NCBI GenBank assembly: GCA_023395695.1
Contig: JAEWYJ010000151.1
Coordinates: forward strand, 1-10,267
Origin: Bacillota bacterium
GTDB taxonomy: Bacteria > Bacillota > Clostridia > Oscillospirales > Ruminococcaceae
Reading direction: 5' to 3'
Length of the DNA: 10,267 nt
Shown: positions 5,158-10,267 of the stretch, in pieces
Layout of the letters: the number at the start of each line of letters is the position of its first letter
Position numbering within the stretch: the stretch's first letter is position 1
Program-made: the position numbers and the translations under genes
The notes under the pieces: model-generated
Databases searched by the model: none
Told to the model about the DNA's origin: nothing
Seen by the model: the letters and a program-made list of their open reading frames with translations, nothing else

Positions 5158-7785
5158 ATGCGAAAAGAACTGGAAAAGACCTACGATCCCAAACAGGTTG
5201 AGGATCGAATTTACGATAGCTGGATGCAGGGCGACTATTTCCACGCCAAGCCAAATCCGGGGAAAAAGCCGTTTACCATTGTGATTCCCCCGCCCAACAT
5301 TACCGGGCAGCTGCACATGGGCCACGCGCTGGACAACACCTTGCAGGATATTTTAATCCGCTATAAGCGGATGCAGGGCTTTGAGGCGCTCTGGATGCCC
5401 GGCACCGACCACGCCTCCATTGCCACCGAGGCGAAAATTGTGACCGCACTCAAGGAAGAAGGCCTCTCAAAGGCCGAGATTGGCCGTGAGGAATTTTTGC
5501 GCCGCGCGTGGGACTGGAAGGAAAAATACGGCGGGCGCATCATCAACCAGCTTAAAAAGCTCGGCTCGTCCTGCGACTGGGCGCGCGAGCGTTTTACCCT
5601 CGACGAGGGCTGCAGCTGCGCCGTTACCGAGGTGTTTTGCCGCCTCTACGAAAAGGGCCTGATCTATCGCGGTGAGCGCATGATTAACTGGTGCCCCAAC
5701 TGCAAGACCTCCATCTCCGACGCCGAGGTGGAGTATAAGGAGAAAGCAGGCGGCTTCTGGTACATCCGTTACCCGCTTGTCGACGGCTCGGGCGAGCTGA
5801 TTATTGCCACCACCCGCCCTGAGACGATGCTTGGCGATACCGGTCTTGCCATTAACCCCAATGATGAGGAGCGCGCGTCGCTTGTCGGCAAGCAGGTGCT
5901 GCTGCCGCTGGTCAACCGCACCATTCCTATTGTGGCCGACGACTATGTCGAGCTGGGCTTTGGCACCGGTGTTGTCAAGATGACCCCCGCGCACGACCCC
6001 AACGACTTTGAGGTTGGCCAGCGCCACGGGCTCTCTATTCTCAACATTATGAACGACGACGGCACCATCAACGAAAACGGCGGCAAGTACGCCGGCATGG
6101 ATCGCTTTGCCTGCCGCAAGGCCATTGTAAAGGACTTGGAGGCGGCCGGCTACCTCGTCAAGGTTGAGGACTACACCCACAACGTCGGTTGCTGCCAGCG
6201 CTGCGGTACCGTCGTGGAGCCGCGTCTTTCCACCCAGTGGTTTGTCAAGATGAAGCCGCTGGCCGAGCCGGCCGTCAAGGCCGTCAGGCAGGACGAAACG
6301 CGCTTTGTTCCCGACCGCTTTGACCAGACCTATTTCCACTTCATGGAGAATATTCGCGACTGGTGCATCAGCCGCCAGCTCTGGTGGGGGCATGAGATTC
6401 CCGCGTGGTACTGCGGCGACTGCGGCGAAATTACCGTTGCACGCACCGAGCCGGAGACCTGCTGCAAATGCGGCAGCCACAAGCTGACCCGCGACCCCGA
6501 TACGCTGGACACATGGTTTTCCTCGGCGCTTTGGCCCTTTTCAACACTGGGCTGGCCCGAAAAGACGCCCGAGCTTGACTATTTCTTCCCGACCGACGTG
6601 TTGGTCACCGGTTACGATATTATTTTTTTCTGGGTCGCAAGAATGATTTTTTCCTCCATTGAGCAGATGGGTGAGGTGCCGTTTAAGGACGTGCTGATCC
6701 ACGGTCTCGTGCGGGACGCGCAGGGCCGCAAGATGAGTAAATCGTTGGGTAACGGCATCGATCCGCTTGAGGAGATTGAGAAATACGGCGCCGACGCGCT
6801 GCGCCTGACGCTTGCCACCGGTAATGCGCCCGGCAACGACATGCGCTATTCCGACGAAAAGGTTAAGGCTAGCCGCAACTTCTGCAACAAGATATGGAAT
6901 GCCGCGCGCTTTATCCATATGAATTTGGGCGAGGGCGAGGTGCCCAACGCGCTACCCGAGAGCCTTACCACACCCGACAAGTGGGTGCTGACCCGCTATA
7001 ACCAGACCGTCCGCGAGGTTACCGAGAATATTGAAAAGTTCGAGCTGGGCATTGCGGTACAAAAGATTTACGACTTTATCTGGGACGTGTTCTGCGACTG
7101 GTATATTGAGCTTGCCAAGCCGCGCCTGCTCTCAGGCGGCGGGGAAGCGCAGGCCACCCGGCAGGTGCTGGTCTATGTGCTGACCCGTGCGCTGGCGTTG
7201 CTGCACCCGTTTATGCCGTTTATTACCGAGGAGATTTGGCAGTCGCTGCCGCACGAGGGCGACAGCCTGATGCTTGCACAGTGGCCGCAGTACAATTCCG
7301 CACTCGACTTTGCAGGAGAGGCCGCCGATTTTGAGATGGTCATGGACGCCATCAAGGGAATCCGTATCGCGCGCGCCAACGCCGATGTGCCGCCGTCGCG
7401 TAAGGCGACCGTCTATATCAACAGCGCGCATGGCGCGGTATTTACGACCGCTGCGCCGTTTATTGAGCGTTTGGCTTTCGCCTCCTCCGTGCAGGCTGTT
7501 GCCGATGATTTTGCCATTGAGCATGCGTTGCATGTCGTGACCGACCACGCGCGCATTCTGCTGCCTATGGACGAGCTTATCGACCGCGATAAGGAGCTGG
7601 CCCGCTTAAATAAGGAGCTGGCTTCCTGCGAAAAGGACATTGAGCTGGTTTCCGGCAGGCTTTCCAACGACGGCTTTGTCGCCAAGGCGCCCGAAAAGGT
7701 TATTGCCGCCGAGCGCGACAAGCTTGAGAAAGCGCAGGAGCGCATGGTCAAGATTAAAGAAAGCCTTGCGGCGCTGGGCGCTTAA
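5158..7785 (+). CDS. valS: Valyl-tRNA synthetase
   Basis: This 875-residue class I aminoacyl-tRNA synthetase charges tRNA-Val with valine using ATP, in the cytoplasm. The order of domains is complete. It has the HIGH-type motif HMGH (residues 53-56, after PPNITGQL), a zinc-type cysteine pair in [16 protein letters not shown], and the CP1 editing domain with [11 protein letters not shown] (from residue 218), which clears mischarged threonine. Further cysteine pairs follow (CCQRCG; CGDCG and CCKCG), then WWGHEIPAW and KMSKS (525-529). The anticodon-binding helical domain comes next, and a charged C-terminal coiled coil (about 806-875) of the kind that contacts tRNA in bacterial ValRS. ATG 5158 is preceded by GGAGGGG (5141-5147); a longer frame back to 5071 would swallow the promoter. 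The gene has its own promoter and terminator. The common Firmicute neighbour folC does not follow. Confidence 0.99.
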   Translation: MRKELEKTYDPKQVEDRIYDSWMQGDYFHAKPNPGKKPFTIVIPPPNITGQLHMGHALDNTLQDILIRYKRMQGFEALWMPGTDHASIATEAKIVTALKEEGLSKAEIGREEFLRRAWDWKEKYGGRIINQLKKLGSSCDWARERFTLDEGCSCAVTEVFCRLYEKGLIYRGERMINWCPNCKTSISDAEVEYKEKAGGFWYIRYPLVDGSGELIIATTRPETMLGDTGLAINPNDEERASLVGKQVLLPLVNRTIPIVADDYVELGFGTGVVKMTPAHDPNDFEVGQRHGLSILNIMNDDGTINENGGKYAGMDRFACRKAIVKDLEAAGYLVKVEDYTHNVGCCQRCGTVVEPRLSTQWFVKMKPLAEPAVKAVRQDETRFVPDRFDQTYFHFMENIRDWCISRQLWWGHEIPAWYCGDCGEITVARTEPETCCKCGSHKLTRDPDTLDTWFSSALWPFSTLGWPEKTPELDYFFPTDVLVTGYDIIFFWVARMIFSSIEQMGEVPFKDVLIHGLVRDAQGRKMSKSLGNGIDPLEEIEKYGADALRLTLATGNAPGNDMRYSDEKVKASRNFCNKIWNAARFIHMNLGEGEVPNALPESLTTPDKWVLTRYNQTVREVTENIEKFELGIAVQKIYDFIWDVFCDWYIELAKPRLLSGGGEAQATRQVLVYVLTRALALLHPFMPFITEEIWQSLPHEGDSLMLAQWPQYNSALDFAGEAADFEMVMDAIKGIRIARANADVPPSRKATVYINSAHGAVFTTAAPFIERLAFASSVQAVADDFAIEHALHVVTDHARILLPMDELIDRDKELARLNKELASCEKDIELVSGRLSNDGFVAKAPEKVIAAERDKLEKAQERMVKIKESLAALGA

Positions 7786-7812
7786 ACCCGATTCCCCGCG
7801 CAAAAACAAATG

Positions 7813-7845
7813 ACCGGCGCCGCTTTGCGGTGCCGGTTGGTTTTT
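7813..7845 (+). terminator. valS terminator
   Basis: ACCGGCGCCGC (7813-7823) pairs with GCGGTGCCGGT (7827-7837) around a 3-base loop, with one G-U pair, and is followed by TGG and five T residues (7841-7845). It lies 27 bases after the valS stop codon. Confidence 0.88.
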
Positions 7846-8017
7846 ATAGCCGGTCAACTTAAAAAGCAAACTGCCTTAGCCGTATATTTTATAGTCGTAC
7901 CACATTAATTGGGTATACACTTCGTTGGCTCTTGGCAAAGACCGGCAAAATCGCCGTAGCCCCCGGCAAAGCCGCCTCTTATTTACGTAATTTTAACTAA
8001 ATTGCTTTGCGGTATGG
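7846..8017. other. Intergenic region between valS terminator and ferritin promoter
   Basis: No gene is supported here. The word GGCAAA occurs three times (7934, 7944, 7965) in a GC-rich patch that can form small stems such as CGGC-AAAATC-GCCG (7943-7956). An imperfect AT palindrome (AATTTTAACTAAATT, about 7989-8003) lies just upstream of the ferritin -35 box and could be a regulator site. I see no clear Fur or PerR consensus box. Confidence 0.4.
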
Positions 8018-8045
8018 TTGCATTTTTCGATAAAACAAGTATACT
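8018..8045 (+). promoter_or_regulatory. Promoter of the ferritin gene
   Basis: TTGCAT (8018-8023) and TATACT (8040-8045) are 16 bases apart, in an AT-rich context upstream of the ferritin gene. The predicted start near 8052 gives a leader of about 75 bases. Confidence 0.65.
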
Positions 8046-8070
8046 TATTTTAAAGGACAGTCCTTGGAAT

Positions 8071-8085
8071 ACCGGTAACACCGGT
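8071..8085 (+). repeat. Duplicated ACCGGT palindrome in the ferritin leader
   Basis: The self-complementary hexamer ACCGGT occurs at 8071-8076 and 8080-8085, three bases apart, so it can fold as a tight hairpin in the leader RNA. It is followed by a GC-rich stretch and TTTTCC before the ribosome binding site. There is no evidence of function; it might influence mRNA stability or leader folding. Confidence 0.4.
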
Positions 8086-8126
8086 GCTGCCGGGGCTTTT
8101 CCGATTAATAAAAAGGAGTGACAACT

Positions 8127-8642
8127 ATGTTTACTGAAAAAGTAGCGGGCCTTTTGAACAATCAAATTCAAAAGGAGCTGTATTCCGCGTATCTGTACCT
8201 GCATTTCTCAAACTATTATACCGAGCAGGGACTTGACGGCTTTGCCAACTGGTACAAGATTCAGGCGCAGGAAGAGCGTGACCACGCCATGCTGTTTGTC
8301 CAGTATATGCAGAACAACGACCTGCCGGTAACCTATGAGGCGATTGAAAAGCCCGACGCCGTGCTGAAAACGAATATGGACCCCCTTAAGGCCGGGCTGG
8401 AGCACGAGCAATATGTAACTGCGCTGATTCACACCATCTATGAGGCCGCCTACGAGGCCAGAGATTTCCGCACCATGCAGTTCCTCGACTGGTTTGTCAA
8501 GGAGCAGGGCGAGGAGGAGACCAACGCGCAGGAGCTGATTAAGAAGATGGAGCTGTTTGGCACCGACGGCAAGGGGCTTTACATGCTCGACCAGGAGCTT
8601 GGCGCCCGCGTCTACGCTGCGCCCAGTCTGGTGCTGGACTGA
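8127..8642 (+). CDS. ftnA: Non-haem ferritin (iron storage)
   Basis: The 171-residue product is a four-helix-bundle ferritin that should assemble into a 24-subunit cage, oxidise Fe(II) and store Fe(III) in the cytoplasm. The ferroxidase residues align by number with E. coli FtnA: Glu17, Glu50 and His53 (EERDH), Glu94, and Gln127 with Glu130 in KEQGEEE. There is no Met ligand pattern of bacterioferritin and no haem site is expected. ATG 8127 lies eight bases after AAGGAG (8113-8118); a GTG at 8118 overlaps that site and is rejected. The gene stands alone between its own promoter and a strong terminator. In an anaerobe it would serve iron supply and protection during oxygen exposure. Regulation by iron or peroxide sensors is plausible but no clear box is seen. 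Confidence 0.97.
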   Translation: MFTEKVAGLLNNQIQKELYSAYLYLHFSNYYTEQGLDGFANWYKIQAQEERDHAMLFVQYMQNNDLPVTYEAIEKPDAVLKTNMDPLKAGLEHEQYVTALIHTIYEAAYEARDFRTMQFLDWFVKEQGEEETNAQELIKKMELFGTDGKGLYMLDQELGARVYAAPSLVLD

Positions 8643-8667
8643 AAAGCCCATTAAGATCCACGTATTT

Positions 8668-8716
8668 AAAGGCATTCTGCTTTCAAAGACTAGCTTTTGA
8701 AGGCAGAATGCCTTTT
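8668..8716 (+). terminator. Ferritin gene terminator, long hairpin
   Basis: AAAGGCATTCTGC (8668-8680) pairs perfectly with GCAGAATGCCTTT (8703-8715). The pairing continues inward through TTTCAAA with TTTGAAG, giving about 20 pairs and a small loop. Four T residues (8713-8716) follow. With AAA on the left side it may also stop leftward transcription. Confidence 0.85.
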
Positions 8717-8730
8717 ACGCTTTAACAGTA

Positions 8731-8789
8731 AGGAATTGTTGGCGTTTTGAATAACATGAAAGGGCAATTCCTGAGTAAATTGTATACAA
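8731..8789. promoter_or_regulatory. Inverted repeats upstream of the pta promoter
   Basis: AGGAATTG (8731-8738) and CAATTCCT (8765-8772) form a perfect 8-base inverted repeat separated by 26 bases. Just downstream is a perfect 10-base palindrome, TTGTATACAA (8780-8789), which ends 16 bases before the -35 box. The palindrome has the size and GTATAC core of operators used by some GntR-type repressors. A role in controlling pta is inferred only from position. Confidence 0.4.
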
Positions 8790-8805
8790 AATTTGTGTTT
8801 TATGG

Positions 8806-8835
8806 TTGAGATTTAGCACCAAAAGGGTGTATAAT
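8806..8835 (+). promoter_or_regulatory. Promoter of pta
   Basis: TTGAGA (8806-8811) and a perfect TATAAT (8830-8835) are 18 bases apart, with TG directly before the -10 box. The predicted start is near 8842, about 40 bases before the pta start codon. Confidence 0.75.
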
Positions 8836-8884
8836 AATCATATTGAGATGTCATACACCACGAAGTATAAAGGAGTTTTGCGCC

Positions 8885-9856
8885 ATGTTTGAAAATCTGC
8901 TTGCTGTGTTAAGAGCAAACCCGCGCCGTCTGGTCTTTACCGAAGGCCCTGACCCCCGTATTCTGGAGGCTGCCAGCCGCCTGAACAAAGAGAAGATACT
9001 CGCTCCGATACTCATCGGTGTGCCGCAGGAGGTTGAGGCTACAGCAAAAACCCACGGCTTTGACATTGCCGGCATAGAAATTATCGACCCCGCTGCCTAT
9101 ACCGGCATGGATGAGATGGTTGAAAAGATGGTCGCGCTGCGCAAGGGCAAAATGACTGCTGAGGAATGCCGTAAGGCGCTGTCTAAGGGCAACTATTTTG
9201 GCACCATGCTGGTTGCAATGGGCAAGGCCGACGCCCTGCTCGGGGGCGCCACCTATTCCACTGCCGATACCGTTCGCCCCGCCCTGCAGCTTGTCAAGAC
9301 CAAGCCGGGCAACAAGATTGTCTCCTCCTGCTTTATTATGGTACGCGAGCGCGACGGTCAGGAAGAAAAGTATGCCATGGGCGACTGTGCCATCAATATA
9401 ACTCCCACTGAGGACGAGCTGGTTGAGATTGCGGTTGAAACGGCCCGCACAGCCAAGGCGTTTGGCATCGACCCCAAGGTCGCGATGCTGTCCTATTCCA
9501 CAATGGGCTCGGGCAAGGGCGACAGCGTTGACGTTGTCAGAAACGCTACCGCTAAAGCCAAGGCCGCTGCGCCCGATCTTGCAATTGACGGCGAGCTTCA
9601 GTTTGACGCCGCGTTTTCTCCCGTTGTTGCCAAGACCAAGTGCAAGGGCTCACCGGTTGCCGGTCAGGCCAACACCTTCATTTTCCCCGACATTAATGCG
9701 GGCAATATCGGCTACAAGATTGCACAGCGCTTGGGCGGATTTGCAGCCTACGGCCCCATTCTTCAGGGATTAAATGCGCCGATCAACGACCTCTCCCGCG
9801 GCTGCGATGCCGAAGAGGTTTATCAGATGTCCATTATCACCGCCGGGCTTAAATAA
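8885..9856 (+). CDS. pta: Phosphate acetyltransferase (phosphotransacetylase)
   Basis: The 323-residue product matches the short, single-domain Pta type (about 330 residues) that interconverts acetyl-CoA plus phosphate with acetyl phosphate plus CoA, the first step of acetate formation and ATP gain in fermenters. Family features include RLVFTEGPDPRILEAA near the N-terminus, GNYFGTMLVAMGKADALLGG and ATYSTADTVRPALQ, MLSYSTMGSGKG, DGELQFDAA, ANTFIFPDINAGNIGYK, and the C-terminal NDLSRGC. The last holds Ser304-Arg305, equivalent to the active-site Ser-Arg of the Methanosarcina enzyme. ATG 8885 follows AAAGGAG (8869-8875); the upstream in-frame GTG at 8843 would place translation at the predicted transcript start. 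Unusually, no acetate kinase gene follows: a terminator comes 25 bases after the stop. Phosphotransbutyrylase is a less likely reading. Confidence 0.96.
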   Translation: MFENLLAVLRANPRRLVFTEGPDPRILEAASRLNKEKILAPILIGVPQEVEATAKTHGFDIAGIEIIDPAAYTGMDEMVEKMVALRKGKMTAEECRKALSKGNYFGTMLVAMGKADALLGGATYSTADTVRPALQLVKTKPGNKIVSSCFIMVRERDGQEEKYAMGDCAINITPTEDELVEIAVETARTAKAFGIDPKVAMLSYSTMGSGKGDSVDVVRNATAKAKAAAPDLAIDGELQFDAAFSPVVAKTKCKGSPVAGQANTFIFPDINAGNIGYKIAQRLGGFAAYGPILQGLNAPINDLSRGCDAEEVYQMSIITAGLK

Positions 9857-9880
9857 GCTTGAAGCATTAAAATGCATAAG

Positions 9881-9918
9881 AAACGCCGGTCTAACTCAAG
9901 TAGTTAAACCGGCGTTTT
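9881..9918 (+). terminator. pta terminator, possibly bidirectional
   Basis: AAACGCCGGT (9881-9890) pairs with ACCGGCGTTT (9908-9917), with an inner stem TAACT/AGTTA (9892-9896 with 9902-9906). Four T residues end the right side. The A-rich left side means it can also work for the convergent mutY transcript arriving from the right. Confidence 0.87.
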
Positions 9919-10002
9919 AATATTTATGACAATTGAACCTGAGTCAAGCGTCTTCGAAAAAGCCCAATCCCAAACAGCATGCTGCGCAAAGCATCGTTTC
10001 TC

Positions 10003-10267
10003 TTAGAGCAGCACATCCTCCAAAAAAGGCGCAAAAGCCGAGGGGATCGCAATGTCGCTCTCCAACTCGTGCCTTGTCACCCAAATAAAGGCCTCGGGCA
10101 TATTCTTGCAGACGACAATAAAGCTCGTCATCGACCATTCAAGGTGGGTAAAGACATGCTTTTTACACCGCCCCGCCCTGATATTGCCTGCGCTGAGATC
10201 GCTAAAGCCCCATTCGCCCAGCGCCTGCGCGGCTTCCTCGGGTAAAAGGCAGCCCTCGGTATGGGGC
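10003..10267 (-). CDS. mutY: A/G-specific adenine glycosylase MutY, C-terminal part
   Basis: A minus-strand frame runs open from the right window edge to a TAA at 10003-10005, giving 88 residues. It matches the MutT-like C-terminal domain of MutY, which recognises 8-oxoguanine opposite the adenine removed by the N-terminal glycosylase domain. The diagnostic piece is KKHVFTHLEWSM, corresponding to the K/RHxFTHxEWxM pattern of the family, followed by a beta strand, an acidic VTRHELES region and IPSAFAPFLEDVLL at the end. The catalytic helix-hairpin-helix domain and the iron-sulphur cluster lie outside the window. A stand-alone NUDIX hydrolase is a weaker alternative, since the THLEW pattern is typical of MutY. 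It converges on pta and shares the terminator region at 9881-9918; bases 9919-10002 hold nothing I can identify. Confidence 0.88.
   Translation of the reverse strand, partial: PHTEGCLLPEEAAQALGEWGFSDLSAGNIRAGRCKKHVFTHLEWSMTSFIVVCKNMPEAFIWVTRHELESDIAIPSAFAPFLEDVLL

Noticed and set aside
5467..6480. Long minus-strand open frame of 337 codons inside valS
   Set aside because: It is a shadow of valS codon usage; the plus-strand frame has every valyl-tRNA synthetase motif, and the shadow protein is low-complexity and unlike any family.
7931..7970. Three GGCAAA words as a possible CRISPR or tandem repeat
   Set aside because: The copies are six bases long and unevenly spaced (10 and 21 bases), with no conserved longer unit.
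9944..10138. Minus-strand reading frame of 64 codons near the right edge
   Set aside because: It is out of frame with the MutY C-terminal sequence, which covers the same bases and carries a clear family motif.

Overview
The window reads as a piece of a chromosome from an anaerobic, plant-polysaccharide-using Firmicute, most likely a Clostridia member of the Oscillospirales/Ruminococcaceae type. This is inferred from gene content (cytoplasmic pectin enzymes, a non-haem ferritin, phosphotransacetylase), strong AGGAGG-type ribosome binding sites, sigma-A-like promoters and many hairpin-plus-U-tract terminators. No rRNA, tRNA, CRISPR array or transposase is visible. A species call is not possible from this sequence alone.

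Positions 1-3637 hold the end of a plus-strand pectin operon: a GH28 polygalacturonase-like enzyme cut by the window edge, a GH105 unsaturated uronyl hydrolase, a TIM-barrel sugar isomerase/epimerase of unknown substrate, and a CE8 pectin methylesterase. The first two genes overlap by 8 bases, the last two by 7, and the middle pair is 20 bases apart. The three genes with visible N-termini have no signal peptide. Together this suggests that imported, methylated pectin or rhamnogalacturonan oligomers are finished off inside the cell.

Positions 3638-4582 are mostly non-coding. They contain an unexplained AT/GC-mixed stretch, two strong hairpins with opposite polarity, and a small minus-strand ribbon-helix-helix DNA-binding protein. 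Upstream of that gene is an AT-rich region with a 27-base near-perfect palindrome and further half-sites. A divergent SLOG-family (YpsA/DUF1273-like) nucleotide-binding protein gene follows at 4583-5059.

Positions 5095-9918 are housekeeping single-gene units, each with its own promoter and/or terminator: valS (valyl-tRNA synthetase, apparently without a T-box leader), a ferritin with all expected ferroxidase residues, and pta (phosphotransacetylase, without ackA directly downstream). The right edge carries the C-terminal 88 residues of MutY on the minus strand, convergent with pta.

No clearly new multi-gene system is visible. The items most worth a second look are the intracellular pectin operon with its unassigned TIM-barrel enzyme, the ribbon-helix-helix/SLOG divergent pair with its phased operator, and the unexplained DNA at about 3650-3914.
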